Shown here: positions 7,971 to 16,472 of the stretch, in pieces
Layout of the letters: each line of letters begins with the position of its first letter
Numbering within the stretch: the stretch's first letter is position 1
NCBI RefSeq assembly: GCF_000982955.1
Contig: NZ_KQ058865.1
Location: 1-54,387, forward strand
From: Micromonospora sp. HK10
GTDB taxonomy: Bacteria > Actinomycetota > Actinomycetes > Mycobacteriales > Micromonosporaceae
Length of the DNA stretch: 54,387 nt
Direction of reading: 5' to 3'
Notes under the pieces: model-generated
Database searches by the model: none
Seen by the model: the letters and a program-made list of their open reading frames with translations, nothing else
Told to the model about the DNA's origin: nothing
Position numbers and translations under genes: made by a program

Positions 7971-9284
7971 ATGGCCCTCCGCACGTCCCCACTCCGCCGC
8001 CGGCTGGCCCTCGCCGCCGCCGTCGGCCTCACCCTCGTCACCGCCCTCGGCACGCCGGCCGCCGCCCGGCCCGCCCCGGACCCGTCCGACGCACCGGCCG
8101 CCGCCAGCTACCGGGTGCTCGGGCCCCGGACGGTCGCCGACCGGAGCGCCGTCGCCCGGACCGGCGCGGCGATCGACTACTCCGAACACGGCGTGCTGCA
8201 CGTCACGGCGACCAGCGCCGAGGCCGCCGCGATCACCCGGCTCGGCTTCCGGCTGGAGCGGGAGGCCACCCCGGCCGCGGCGGCCGGCGCCGTCGCGTAC
8301 GCCTTCCCGTCCGCCGACTCGAACTACCACGATTACGCCGAGCTGACCGCGGTGGTGAACAAGGTCGTCGCCGACCACCCCGCCATCGCCCGCAAGCTCA
8401 GCATCGGCACGTCCTACCAGGGCCGGGACCTGATGGCCGTGAAGATCTCCGACAACGTCGGCACCGACGAGAACGAGCCGGAGATCCTCTTCAACGCCCA
8501 GCAGCACGCCCGCGAGCACCTGACCGTCGAGATGGCCATCTACCTGCTCAACCTCTTCACCGACAGCTACGGCACCGACTCCCGGATCACCAACATCGTC
8601 AACTCCCGGGAGATCTGGATCGTGCCGACGGTCAACCCCGACGGCAGCGAGTACGACATCGCCACCGGCTCCTACCGGTCCTGGCGCAAGAACCGGCAGC
8701 CCAACAGCGGCTCCACTGCGGTCGGCACCGACCTGAACCGCAACTGGGGCTACCAGTGGGGCTGCTGCGGCGGCTCGTCCAGCTCGAAGTCGTCGGAGAC
8801 CTACCGCGGCCCGTCCGCCTTCTCCGCCCCCGAGACGGCGGCGCTGCGCAACTTCGTCAACAGCCGGGTGGTCGGCGGGGTGCAGCAGCTCAAAGCCAAC
8901 ATCGACTTCCACACCTACTCGCAACTGGTGCTCTGGCCGTACGGCTACACGTACAGCAACACCGCCACCGGGATGACCGCCGACCAGTACAACACCTTCG
9001 CCACCATCGGCCGGCAGTTGGCGTCCAGCAACGGCTACACGCCGGAGCAGTCCAGCGACCTCTACATCGCCGACGGCACCAGCATCGACTGGATGTGGGG
9101 CACCCACAAGATCTGGGCCTACACCTTCGAGATGTACCCCGGGTCGTCCTCCGGCGGCGGTTTCTACCCGCCCGACGAGGTGATCCCCGCGCAGACCTCC
9201 CGCAACAAGGAGGCCGTCCTGCTGCTGTCCGAGTACGCCGACTGCCCGTACCGGGCGATCGGCAAGCAGAGCACGTACTGCTGA
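7971..9284 (+). CDS. Secreted M14 zinc carboxypeptidase
   Basis: A 437-residue secreted metallocarboxypeptidase. A signal peptide with an Arg-rich start ends near PAAA (about residue 32), followed by a propeptide-like region to about 108. The M14 domain shows zinc ligands His179 and Glu182 (QQHAREH) and His314 (IDFHTYSQ), the substrate-binding stretch TDLNRNW, and catalytic Glu387 (YTFEMYP). C-terminal cysteines are probably disulfide-bonded. ATG 7971 follows a strong GAGGAGG. It is divergent from the two C39-like peptidases. The 203-base gap (7768-7970) is locally AT-rich around 7890-7915 (gatattgatatg) and must hold both promoters. A shared extracellular protein-degrading role for the three genes is inference. 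Confidence 0.95.
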   Translation: MALRTSPLRRRLALAAAVGLTLVTALGTPAAARPAPDPSDAPAAASYRVLGPRTVADRSAVARTGAAIDYSEHGVLHVTATSAEAAAITRLGFRLEREATPAAAAGAVAYAFPSADSNYHDYAELTAVVNKVVADHPAIARKLSIGTSYQGRDLMAVKISDNVGTDENEPEILFNAQQHAREHLTVEMAIYLLNLFTDSYGTDSRITNIVNSREIWIVPTVNPDGSEYDIATGSYRSWRKNRQPNSGSTAVGTDLNRNWGYQWGCCGGSSSSKSSETYRGPSAFSAPETAALRNFVNSRVVGGVQQLKANIDFHTYSQLVLWPYGYTYSNTATGMTADQYNTFATIGRQLASSNGYTPEQSSDLYIADGTSIDWMWGTHKIWAYTFEMYPGSSSGGGFYPPDEVIPAQTSRNKEAVLLLSEYADCPYRAIGKQSTYC

Positions 9285-9295
9285 CCCGCCGCACC

Positions 9296-9329
9296 GGGGG
9301 CCCCGGTCCCACCCCCTGCCGGGGCCCCC
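9296..9329 (+). terminator. Hairpin after the M14 carboxypeptidase gene
   Basis: gggggccccgg (9296-9306) and ccggggccccc (9319-9329) form a perfect 11-bp stem with a 12-base C-rich loop, starting 11 bases after the stop codon. Factor-independent terminator by position; no U-tract. Confidence 0.65.
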
Positions 9330-9361
9330 ACCCCCCTGCCCGTCCGGACGGTCTCCGCCGG

Positions 9362-9512
9362 AGGTGCGCTACCGTGGCACCGACCAGTCCGCAGCGAAGC
9401 CGGTGGGAAACCGGCGCTGTCCCGCAACTGTGATGCCCCGCACGCGGCGTCGGCCTCCGGCCGACGCCGAACCGCGTGGGGATGAGCCAGGTCGCCTGCG
9501 GCAGGTCGCGAT
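9362..9512 (+). ncRNA. Cobalamin (B12) riboswitch
   Basis: The leader of the btu operon carries the conserved cobalamin-riboswitch core: GAAGCCGGTGGGAAACCGGC, then GCTGTCCCGCAACTGTGATG (about 9395-9435), an extended hairpin (cggcgtcggcc / ggccgacgccg, 9446-9472), and the B12 box GCCAGGTCGCCTGC (9486-9499). The ends are estimates. The genes it controls encode a cobalamin-type ABC importer, which fits the ligand. The downstream hairpin at 9559-9596 indicates translational control. Confidence 0.92.
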
Positions 9513-9558
9513 ACGCGCTCTCGAGGAAGGGCGCCTCGCGGACGGGCGCCCCCGGCGT

Positions 9559-9598
9559 TCCTGTCGGCGAAGCACCACGCTCCTCGACCGACAGGAGG
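9559..9598 (+). promoter_or_regulatory. RBS-sequestering hairpin, riboswitch expression platform
   Basis: TCCTGTCGG (9559-9567) is perfectly complementary to CCGACAGGA (9588-9596). The right arm overlaps the Shine-Dalgarno AGGAGG (9593-9598), which lies four bases before the btuF ATG at 9603. Forming this stem would hide the ribosome-binding site. This fits a translational OFF switch when cobalamin is bound; which state the ligand favours is inferred from the class. Confidence 0.7.
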
Positions 9599-9602
9599 AC
9601 CG

Positions 9603-10538
9603 ATGTCCAGACGTACCCCCCGGCTCTTCGCCGCCGCGCTCGCGGCCGGCGCGCTGCTCCTCGGCGGCTGCGCCGAGCAGGCCTCGACCGACACCCCCGC
9701 CGCCGGCGGCTCGACGGCCGCCGCCTTCCCGGTCACCGTCGGCAAGGTGACCCTGGAGAAGCGCCCCGAGAAGATCGTCTCGCTCTCGCCCACCGCGACC
9801 GAGATGCTCTTCGCCATCGGCGCCGGCAAGCAGGTCACCGCCGTGGACGACCAGTCGAACTACCCGCCCGAGGCGCCCAAGACCGACCTCTCCGGCTACC
9901 AGCCGAACGCCGAGGCCATCGCCGGCCGCAACCCCGACCTGGTGGTGCTCGCCAACGACACCAACAAGATCGTCGACCAGCTCACCAGGCTGAAGATCCC
10001 GGTGCTGCTCAGCCCGGCCGCGACCACCCTGGATGACACGTACCAGGAGCTCAGCGACCTGGGGAAGCTCACCGGCCACCAGGCCGAGGCGGACGCCCTC
10101 ACCACGAAGATGAAGGACGACATCGCGTCCCTCACCAAGGACCTGCCGAAGCGGACCACGAAGCTCACCTACTACCACGAGCTGGGCCCGGAACTGTACA
10201 GCGTCACCAGCAAGACCTTCCTCGGCTCGATCTACGCCCTCGTCGGGCTGGAGAACATCGCCGACCCGGCGGACGCCGACGGCAAGAAGGGCGGCTACCC
10301 GCAGCTCTCCCAGGAGGTCATCGTCAAGGCGAACCCCGACTTCGTCTTCCTGGCCGACACCAAGTGCTGCCAGCAGAACCCGGACACCGTCAAGGCCCGC
10401 AGCGGCTGGGCCGGCATCACGGCGGTCAAGCAGAACCAGATCATCGCCCTCGACGACGACATCGCCTCGCGCTGGGGTCCGCGCGTGGTCGACCTGGTCC
10501 GGGCGATCGTGGACGCCACCGCCAAGGTCCCGGCCTGA
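9603..10538 (+). CDS. btuF: Cobalamin ABC transporter substrate-binding lipoprotein
   Basis: A 311-residue periplasmic-binding lipoprotein of the BtuF/FepB-like class. The N-terminal signal has the lipobox LLLGGC with Cys23 as lipidation site, followed by a Thr/Ala-rich linker. The mature domain starts with FPVTVGKVTLEKRPEKIVSLSPTATEMLFAIGAG, typical of helical-backbone metal or corrinoid binders (shown here only by family). Further family stretches are GRNPDLVVLANDTN and NPDFVFLADTKC. The gene sits behind a cobalamin riboswitch and two bases before the permease gene, which supports B12 rather than iron-siderophore as ligand. Confidence 0.88.
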   Translation: MSRRTPRLFAAALAAGALLLGGCAEQASTDTPAAGGSTAAAFPVTVGKVTLEKRPEKIVSLSPTATEMLFAIGAGKQVTAVDDQSNYPPEAPKTDLSGYQPNAEAIAGRNPDLVVLANDTNKIVDQLTRLKIPVLLSPAATTLDDTYQELSDLGKLTGHQAEADALTTKMKDDIASLTKDLPKRTTKLTYYHELGPELYSVTSKTFLGSIYALVGLENIADPADADGKKGGYPQLSQEVIVKANPDFVFLADTKCCQQNPDTVKARSGWAGITAVKQNQIIALDDDIASRWGPRVVDLVRAIVDATAKVPA

Positions 10539-10540
10539 CG

Positions 10541-11728
10541 GTGACCGTGCGAGAAGCGGAACCCGCCGACCGGCCGGCCGGGACGCCCGACGCGTCCCGG
10601 CCGCCCGGCCCGCCCGACCCGGGTCCGGGCCGGGCCGCTTCCGGCCGCGGCACCCGGCCCGCGACCGGCGCCGGTACGCCGGCCCGGCCGGCCCGGCTGC
10701 GCAAGCGCTGGCTGGCCGCCGCCATCGCCGCCGTGCTGGTCGCCCTGGTCGCCGGGGTGTCCCTCGGCCCGGTCAGCCTGCCGCCCGGCAGCGTCGCGGC
10801 CGAACTGCTCAACCTGCTGCCCGGGGTGCACCTGACGAGCGGACTCACCGAGCGGGAGGTCGCCATCGTCACCGAGCTGCGCCTGCCGCGGGTCGTGCTC
10901 GGCCTGCTCGTCGGCGGGCTCCTCGCCCTGGCGGGCGGCTGCTACCAGGGCGTCTTCCGCAACCCGCTGGCCGACCCGTACCTGCTCGGGGTGGCGGCCG
11001 GCGCCGGGCTCGCGGTGACCGCGGTCATCGCGCTGGGCGCCGGCGCCGGCGGGGCGATCACCGGGCTGCCGGTCACCATCCCGCTGGCCGCGTTCGTCGG
11101 CTCGCTCGCCGCGGTCGCCATGACGTACGGGCTCGGGGCGGCGGGCGGCCGGAGCCGGTCACCGGCCACGCTGATCCTGGCCGGGGTGGCGGTCTCCGCG
11201 TTCCTCTCCGCCGGGCAGACGTACCTGCTGCAACGGCACTCCGACAGCATCCAGCAGGTCTACTCCTGGCTGCTCGGCCGGCTGGCCACCGCCGGCTGGC
11301 ACGACGTCCTGCTGGTGCTGCCCTACTTCCTGCTCACCGCCGTGGTGGTGCTGCTGCACCGCCGCGAGCTGGACGTGCTCTCGGTCGGCGACGACGAGGC
11401 GACCAGCCTCGGGCTGCACCCGCAGCGCTCCCGCTACCTGCTGATCGCCGCCGCCTCGCTCGGCACCGCCGCCGCGGTCTCCGCATCCGGCCTGATCGGC
11501 TTCGTGGGCATCATCGTGCCGCACACCGTCCGGCTGCTCGCCGGGGCCAGCTACCGGGTGATCCTGCCGCTGTCGATGCTCTTCGGCGGGGCGTTCCTGG
11601 CGCTGACCGATGTGGTCGCCCGGACCGTGGCGGCGCCGGCGGAGATCCCGATCGGCGTGGTCACCGCGCTGCTCGGCGGACCGTTCTTCGTCCTGGTCCT
11701 GCGCACCTCCCGGCGGGTGTTCACGTGA
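10541..11728 (+). CDS. btuC: Cobalamin ABC transporter permease (FecCD family)
   Basis: A 395-residue integral membrane permease of the BtuC/FecCD family. After a polar, Pro/Arg-rich N-terminal extension of about 50 residues it has about ten hydrophobic segments. Family stretches include LRLPRVVLGLLVGGLLALAG, FRNPLADPYLLGVAAGAG and GLIGFVGIIVPHTVRLL, the last containing the loop that contacts the ATPase. The start is taken as GTG 10541, two bases after the btuF stop, because frames further upstream read through btuF. Its stop overlaps the start of the ATPase gene, so the three subunits are translationally coupled. Confidence 0.92.
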   Translation: MTVREAEPADRPAGTPDASRPPGPPDPGPGRAASGRGTRPATGAGTPARPARLRKRWLAAAIAAVLVALVAGVSLGPVSLPPGSVAAELLNLLPGVHLTSGLTEREVAIVTELRLPRVVLGLLVGGLLALAGGCYQGVFRNPLADPYLLGVAAGAGLAVTAVIALGAGAGGAITGLPVTIPLAAFVGSLAAVAMTYGLGAAGGRSRSPATLILAGVAVSAFLSAGQTYLLQRHSDSIQQVYSWLLGRLATAGWHDVLLVLPYFLLTAVVVLLHRRELDVLSVGDDEATSLGLHPQRSRYLLIAAASLGTAAAVSASGLIGFVGIIVPHTVRLLAGASYRVILPLSMLFGGAFLALTDVVARTVAAPAEIPIGVVTALLGGPFFVLVLRTSRRVFT

Positions 11729-12504
11729 GCCCGCCCGCCGTCGAGCTCCGGGACCTGCGGGTCGAGCTGGGCGGGGCGTCGATCCTGGCCGGCGTGGACC
11801 TGACCGTCGCGGTGGGCGAGTGGGTCACCGTGATCGGCCCGAACGGCGCCGGCAAGTCGACCCTGCTGCGCGCCGTCGGCGGCCTGCTGGCCCCGGCCGG
11901 CGCGGTCAACCTCTTCGGTACGCCGATCAACTCCTTCCGCCGCCGGGACCGGGCCCGGGTGGTGGCCACCGTGGCGCAGTCCCCGGTGGTGCCGGCCGGC
12001 ATGTCGGTCTTCGACTACGTGCTGCTGGGGCGGACCCCGTACATCCCGGCGCTGGGCCGGGAGTCCGCCGCCGACCTGGTCGCCGTGCGCGAGGTCGTGG
12101 ACCGGCTCGACCTCGGCGCGTTCGCCCACCGGGAACTGGCCACCCTCTCCGGCGGCGAGCGGCAGCGGGTCTTCCTGGCCCGGGCGCTGGCCCAGGGGGC
12201 CACCCTGCTGCTGCTCGACGAGCCGACCAGCGCGCTGGACATCGGGCACCAGCAGGAGGTGCTCGAACTGGTCGACCAGCTCCGCCGCGCGCACCGGCTG
12301 ACCGTGCTCGCCACCATGCACGACCTCTCCGTCGCCGGCGAGTACGCCGACCGGATGGTGCTGCTCGCCGACGGGCGGGTGGTCGCCACCGGGCCGCCGC
12401 AGGAGGTGCTCACCGAGGAGCTGCTCGGCACCCACTACCGCGCCCACGTCCGGGTCATCCCGGGCGAACACGGCCCGCTGGTGGTCCCGGTCCGCCCGGG
12501 GTGA
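11725..12504 (+). CDS. btuD: Cobalamin ABC transporter ATPase
   Basis: A 259-residue ABC ATPase. Walker A is GPNGAGKS (38-45), the Q-loop glutamine is near Gln85, the signature is LSGGERQ (141-147), Walker B is LLLLDEP (161-167) and the H-loop histidine lies in LATMHDLS. GTG 11725 overlaps the permease stop by four bases (GTGA). It closes the riboswitch-controlled operon and would power corrinoid import with the two preceding products. A 42-base hairpin follows immediately. Confidence 0.92.
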   Translation: MSPPAVELRDLRVELGGASILAGVDLTVAVGEWVTVIGPNGAGKSTLLRAVGGLLAPAGAVNLFGTPINSFRRRDRARVVATVAQSPVVPAGMSVFDYVLLGRTPYIPALGRESAADLVAVREVVDRLDLGAFAHRELATLSGGERQRVFLARALAQGATLLLLDEPTSALDIGHQQEVLELVDQLRRAHRLTVLATMHDLSVAGEYADRMVLLADGRVVATGPPQEVLTEELLGTHYRAHVRVIPGEHGPLVVPVRPG

Positions 12505-12546
12505 CCGTCGGGGCCCTGCTGCTGGCGGAAGGGCCGCGCCCGACGG
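12505..12546. terminator. Bidirectional hairpin between btuD and the VOC gene
   Basis: CCGTCGGG (12505-12512) pairs with CCCGACGG (12539-12546), with an inner GCCCT/AGGGC pairing. It fills the 44-base gap between two convergent genes. Confidence 0.65.
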
Positions 12547-12548
12547 CC

Positions 12549-13307
12549 TCAGCGCAGCGCGGTGACCGAGAAGAGCGCGCCCTGCGGATCGCGGAGCGCC
12601 GCGCTGCGCCCGGCCGGGTTGTCCCGGGGCGGGACCAGGATCGTCCCGCCCAGCTCGGCGGCGTGCGCCGCCGTGGCGTCCACGTCCGCGACCGCGAAAT
12701 ACACCGACCAGTACGCGGGCAGGTCCGCCGGCAGCTTCTCCAGCTGCGGCATCATCCCGGCGACGATCCGGGCACCGCAGCGCCAACCGGTGTACGGCAT
12801 CGGGCCGGGTGCCCGCTCCTCCGGATGCCAGCCGAACACCAGGCCGTAGAAGTCCTTGGCCCGCTCCGGGTCCGGGGTGACCAGCTCGTTCCAGCACATC
12901 GACCCGGGCTCGTTGAACAGCTCCGCGCCGCGCATCGCCATCGGCTGCCAGACGCTGAACACCGCGCCGGCCGGGTCGGCGAGGACCGCCATCCGGCCCT
13001 GGTCGAAGACGTCGAACGGGGCGACCACCACCTGACCGCCGGCCGCCTCCACCCGGGTCGCCACCAGGTCCGCGTCGTCGGTCGCCACGTACGTCGACCA
13101 GATCGGCACCTGGTCCGGCGTGGCCGGCGGGCCGGCCCCGGCGACCGCGCGCCCGTCCTTGCGGAAGACGGTGTAGCCGCCGGCCGCGGGCTCCGGGGAG
13201 ACCTGCCCGGTCCAGCCGAAGAGCTGCGGGTAGAACTCCTTCGCGTCCTCCAGCCCCGGGGTGGCCAGGTCGGCCCAGCAGGGCGTGCCGGGCTCGACGC
13301 CGTTCAC
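12549..13307 (-). CDS. Two-domain VOC (glyoxalase/bleomycin resistance) protein
   Basis: A 252-residue protein made of two vicinal-oxygen-chelate repeats, about 1-118 and 127-252. Each starts with a PCWADLATPGLEDAKEFY-like segment (second copy MCWNELVTPDPERAKDFYG) and ends with a DPAGAVFSVWQP/DPQGALFSVTALR strand. This architecture is typical of actinobacterial hydroxylase-like VOC proteins of unknown substrate. The start is set at GTG 13307 because GAGAGGGG lies just upstream; longer versions lack homologous sequence. It stands alone, convergent with btuD and downstream of the ABC-2 exporter genes. Chemistry cannot be assigned from sequence. Confidence 0.85.
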   Translation of the reverse strand: MNGVEPGTPCWADLATPGLEDAKEFYPQLFGWTGQVSPEPAAGGYTVFRKDGRAVAGAGPPATPDQVPIWSTYVATDDADLVATRVEAAGGQVVVAPFDVFDQGRMAVLADPAGAVFSVWQPMAMRGAELFNEPGSMCWNELVTPDPERAKDFYGLVFGWHPEERAPGPMPYTGWRCGARIVAGMMPQLEKLPADLPAYWSVYFAVADVDATAAHAAELGGTILVPPRDNPAGRSAALRDPQGALFSVTALR

Positions 13308-13335
13308 GTTGACCCCTCTCGCCGGGGGCGGCCCC

Positions 13336-13354
13336 GCCGGCACGCCCTGCCGGC
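13336..13354 (-). terminator. Short hairpin after the ABC-2 permease gene
   Basis: GCCGGCA (13336-13342) and TGCCGGC (13348-13354) form a 7-bp stem with a 5-base loop, downstream of the minus-strand permease stop at 13402. A weak candidate terminator; it could equally be part of the VOC gene's leader. Confidence 0.3.
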
Positions 13355-13401
13355 ATCGTGGCACCGTCCCCCGGCCCGCCGGGGCGGAATCGGACAGATC
13401 G

Positions 13402-14139
13402 TCAGGTGAAGCGGCGCCCCTCGTCCCGCCGGTACGCCCAGCCGGCGGCCGCGGCGAGCAGCACGATCCAGACGCCGAGCATGACCATGGAGAGGGCGCT
13501 CGGCCGCCAGTCGGTGACCGCCGCCCACATCAGCTCCACCGCGCCGCGGGTGGGCAGGTAGGGGGCGATCGCCTGGATGAAGCCGGGGGCGTCCTCCGGG
13601 CCGGAGAGCAGCCCACCGCCGAACGCGAGCGGGAAGAAGATCAGCTGCGCGACCACGATCGCCGCCTTGCTCGGCAGCGAGTATCCGATGGTCAGGCCGA
13701 GCAGGGTGAACGGCACCGAGATCACCGCGACCCCGGCCGCCCCGAGCAGGAACTGCACCGGCGTGACCCGGGCGGCCGTGGCCACCGCCGCGATCACCAC
13801 CACGGGCAGCATGGAGAGGTAGGTGAGCACCAGTCCGGCCAGGATGCGGCCGGCGAGGCGCGGCCCGGGCCCGGCCGGCAGGGTCCGGGTGTACGGGTTC
13901 CACGGCTGGTCGCGGTCCTCGGCGACGCCGATCCCGTACTGGAAGATGTTCGCGCTCATCACCGCGAAGGTCACCATGGCGGCGGTGGCGTAGGTGGCAC
14001 CCTCGGCGTCGTCCCCGGCGAACGGGACCACGAAGAAGAGCATCGCGGCGGCCGGGAAGAAGGCGCTGCCGAAGATCGCGACGGGAATCCGGACGATCTC
14101 CAGCAGTTGGTAGCGGGCGTGGATCAGGGCGAGCGGCAT
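13402..14139 (-). CDS. ABC-2 type transporter permease
   Basis: A 245-residue membrane protein with about six hydrophobic segments (for example VAIFGSAFFPAAAMLFFVVPF, LTYLSMLPVVVIAAVATAA, FTLLGLTIGYSL and VMLGVWIVLLAAAAGWAY), the usual size and pattern of an ABC-2 permease. It ends in a charged YRRDEGRRFT tail. It starts nine bases after the ATPase gene on the same strand and forms the membrane half of a two-gene exporter. The substrate is unknown; drug, lipid or antibiotic export are the usual roles of this class. Confidence 0.9.
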   Translation of the reverse strand: MPLALIHARYQLLEIVRIPVAIFGSAFFPAAAMLFFVVPFAGDDAEGATYATAAMVTFAVMSANIFQYGIGVAEDRDQPWNPYTRTLPAGPGPRLAGRILAGLVLTYLSMLPVVVIAAVATAARVTPVQFLLGAAGVAVISVPFTLLGLTIGYSLPSKAAIVVAQLIFFPLAFGGGLLSGPEDAPGFIQAIAPYLPTRGAVELMWAAVTDWRPSALSMVMLGVWIVLLAAAAGWAYRRDEGRRFT

Positions 14140-14148
14140 GGCGGGCTC

Positions 14149-15036
14149 CTAGACGGTCGGGACGGCGGGCCGGTCGCCGGTGGTGATGGCCAGGAACGCC
14201 TCCTCCAGCGAGGTGGGCCGGACCTCCAGGTCCCGGAACGCCACCCCGGCGGTGACCAGCTCCCGGACGAGCTGGTCGGCGTCGGCGGTGAGCAGGTGGG
14301 TGCGCCCGTCGACCTGCTCGGTGGCCACCACGCCGGGCAGCGCCGGCAGGTCGTCGGCGACCAGGCTGACCCGGCGTACGCCGACGATGCCCCGGATCGC
14401 CGGCACGCTGTCGTCGGCCAGCACCCGACCCTGGCCGATCACCACGACCCGCTGCGCGAGCGCCTCCACCTCCTCCAGGTAGTGGCTGCTCAACAGGACG
14501 GTGCCGCCGTCGGCGTGGAACGACCGGATCGCCTCCCACAGGGTGTGCCGGGCCTCCACGTCCAAGCCGGTGGTGGGTTCGTCGAGGACGACCAGCCGGG
14601 GCCGTCCGACGAAGGCGAGGGCCACCGCGAGCCGCCGGCGCTGCCCGCCGGAGAGGCCACCGGTCTGCCGGCGGATCTGGTCGGTGAGGCCGAACCGGTC
14701 GAGCAGCTCGTCCCGCGGGATCGGGTCGGGGAAGTGGGCGCTGACGAAGTCGACCACCTCACCGACCCGCAGCGTGCCGGGAAGCCCGGTCTCCTGCGGG
14801 GTCACCCCGAGCTGCCGCCGGTTGGCCGCGGCGCGCGGGTCGCCGCCGAACAGCTCGACCCGGCCGCCGGTGGGCCGGCGCAGCCCGACCAGCAGGTTGA
14901 TCAGGGTGCTCTTGCCGGCGCCGTTCGGGCCGAGCAGCCCGACCAGCTCACCGGTGCGTACGGTCAGGTCGACCCCGTCCAGTGCCAGCACGTCGCCGTA
15001 GCGGCGGCTGACCTGGTCGGCGCGGGCCAGGATCAT
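14149..15036 (-). CDS. ABC-2 exporter ATP-binding protein
   Basis: A 295-residue ABC ATPase of the DrrA/CcmA-like exporter group. Walker A is GPNGAGKS (36-43), the signature is LSGGQRR (about 128-134), Walker B is VVLDEP (about 148-153) and the H-loop follows in LLSSHYLEE. After residue 220 there is the C-terminal domain common to exporter ATPases, ending in EVRPTSLEEAFLAIT. ATG 15036 follows CGAGGAGTCC. It is the first gene of the exporter pair and diverges from the ESX-like cluster at 15207. Confidence 0.92.
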   Translation of the reverse strand: MILARADQVSRRYGDVLALDGVDLTVRTGELVGLLGPNGAGKSTLINLLVGLRRPTGGRVELFGGDPRAAANRRQLGVTPQETGLPGTLRVGEVVDFVSAHFPDPIPRDELLDRFGLTDQIRRQTGGLSGGQRRRLAVALAFVGRPRLVVLDEPTTGLDVEARHTLWEAIRSFHADGGTVLLSSHYLEEVEALAQRVVVIGQGRVLADDSVPAIRGIVGVRRVSLVADDLPALPGVVATEQVDGRTHLLTADADQLVRELVTAGVAFRDLEVRPTSLEEAFLAITTGDRPAVPTV

Positions 15037-15206
15037 GGTCGGACTCCTCGGGGTTGCGGTCCCGGTCGGTGCTGCGTCCCTGTGTACCGTGTCCGGTCCA
15101 CGCCCGCAGCCCCGCGCGCCCGCAGGAAGTGATCCCCTACTGTGATAGTCCCGCCCCGCGGTGACGCCACGGCGGGCGGCTGCCGACAGGACACTGGGGA
15201 GGGTCC

Positions 15207-15527
15207 GTGACGAGTCCGAACAAGAACCTGGACGTACAACCGGAGGCGCTGGTCGCCTTCGCCGCCACCTCCAGGGGACGGGCGACCCAGTTCAGCGAGC
15301 TGCGCCAGCGGTTCCACGACGGGCACGTGCCCCGGCACGCCTTCGGCATCATGCCGGCGTCGTTCAGCCTCGCCGCCGCGTACGCCGAGCAGTTCGAGGC
15401 GTGCCTGACCGGGCTCGCCGAGGGCGCCGAGGTGATGGCGGACATCGCCGAGGGGATCAGCGACACGGCCGACGCGTACACCGGCACCGACCTGGCCACC
15501 AACGACATGTTCGCGCCGGGCGCCTGA
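15207..15527 (+). CDS. ESX-type WXG100-like protein
   Basis: A 106-residue, mostly helical protein (LDVQPEALVAFAATSRGRATQFSEL, then FSLAAAYAEQFEACLTGLAEGAEVMADIAEGISDTADAYTGTD). It has the size and two-helix layout of type VII secretion targets, resembling the ESX-1 EspC/DUF2580 branch more than classic EsxA; it lacks a clear WxG in the loop. GTG 15207 follows GGGGAGGG. It is first of four same-strand genes; a candidate -10 (TACTGT or GATAGT) lies at about 15138-15147. Its likely partner is the WEG-containing protein 9 bases downstream. Confidence 0.75.
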   Translation: MTSPNKNLDVQPEALVAFAATSRGRATQFSELRQRFHDGHVPRHAFGIMPASFSLAAAYAEQFEACLTGLAEGAEVMADIAEGISDTADAYTGTDLATNDMFAPGA

Positions 15528-15536
15528 GGGGGACGC

Positions 15537-16463
15537 ATGAGCACCGAGGCGTTGCAGCGCAACAAGACCTACTTCGAGCAGATCGTGTCGGGCACCCCCG
15601 ACCCGTTCAAGCCGCTCTCCCAGGCCGTGCTCTGGCCGTTCAACGAGCTGCTGGAGCTGGTCGCCGGCGAGCCGGACGACCTGATGCGCGCGGCCCAGCT
15701 CGCGCTCACCACCGGCGAGGCGGTACGCCAGATCGCCGGCGAGCAGACCGCCGACCGGGCCCGGCTGCGCAGCGCCTGGGAGGGCGACGCGGCGGACAGG
15801 TTCCACGCCTCGATGGAGGCCGTGGAGGAGGCGATCGAGGAGCTGGCCAAGGGGCTGGACGGCACCAAGGAGGTGCTGGTCGACGCCGCGAACGCGGCCG
15901 TCGAGGCGTTCAACCTGCTGGTCGAGCTGATCCTGGAGTTCCTGCTCTGGTTCCTGACCGAGGTGATCATCGCGGCGGTGGCCGCCGTGCTCAGCGCCGG
16001 CGTGACCCTGGCCGCCACGGTGGTCCGGGTGCTGGCCCGGCTGGCCACCACGGTCGGCCGGATGGTCAAGATCGTGGCCCGGTTCGCGGAGATCCTCACC
16101 AAGCTGGTCACCAAGCTGGAGAAGGTCGCGGAGCTGCTGACCAAATACCGCAAGCTGGTGATGGAGCTGCGCAAGGCCAAGAAGGCGTACCGGGCGTGGA
16201 ACAAGTCCGGCTACACCCGGGAGGCGTTGGAGTTCAAGCTGAAGCGGGCCGCGATCCTCTTCCCCGGCAAGTTCGCCATCAACCACACCTCCCCGGTGAA
16301 CATCCCCGGCATCGGCGGCGCACTGCTCGACACCGGAGTCGGCATGTACGACGTCGCCGACGGGCACAAGGACCGCAACTATCTGGTGGACGGCACCTAC
16401 TCCGAAGACCTGGGCCCGTACACCCGGGGCGTGCAGAACGTCTTCGACTCGATCGTGAACTGA
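15537..16463 (+). CDS. WXG100-domain protein with hydrophobic helices, putative ESX substrate
   Basis: A 308-residue protein. Residues about 60-115 form a WXG100-like helical hairpin containing LRSAWEGDAADRFHASM, with the WEG turn expected of the family. Residues about 122-180 are strongly hydrophobic (ELILEFLLWFLTEVIIAAVAAVLSAGVTLAATVV in overlapping helices), followed by a basic amphipathic stretch rich in Lys (about 180-240) and a C-terminal region ending in GMYDVADGHKDRNYLVDG and VQNVFDSIVN. The layout, an ESX module followed by membrane-active helices and a distinct C-terminus, resembles type VII effectors. No toxin motif is recognised. No ESX ATPase or membrane channel gene is in the window. 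Confidence 0.7.
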   Translation: MSTEALQRNKTYFEQIVSGTPDPFKPLSQAVLWPFNELLELVAGEPDDLMRAAQLALTTGEAVRQIAGEQTADRARLRSAWEGDAADRFHASMEAVEEAIEELAKGLDGTKEVLVDAANAAVEAFNLLVELILEFLLWFLTEVIIAAVAAVLSAGVTLAATVVRVLARLATTVGRMVKIVARFAEILTKLVTKLEKVAELLTKYRKLVMELRKAKKAYRAWNKSGYTREALEFKLKRAAILFPGKFAINHTSPVNIPGIGGALLDTGVGMYDVADGHKDRNYLVDGTYSEDLGPYTRGVQNVFDSIVN

Positions 16464-16472
16464 GAGGCAGTG

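Noticed and set aside
13261..15132. A 623-codon plus-strand frame opposite the ABC-2 exporter
   Set aside because: Gly/Asp/Gln/His-rich translation without domains; the opposite strand carries clear Walker motifs and membrane helices.
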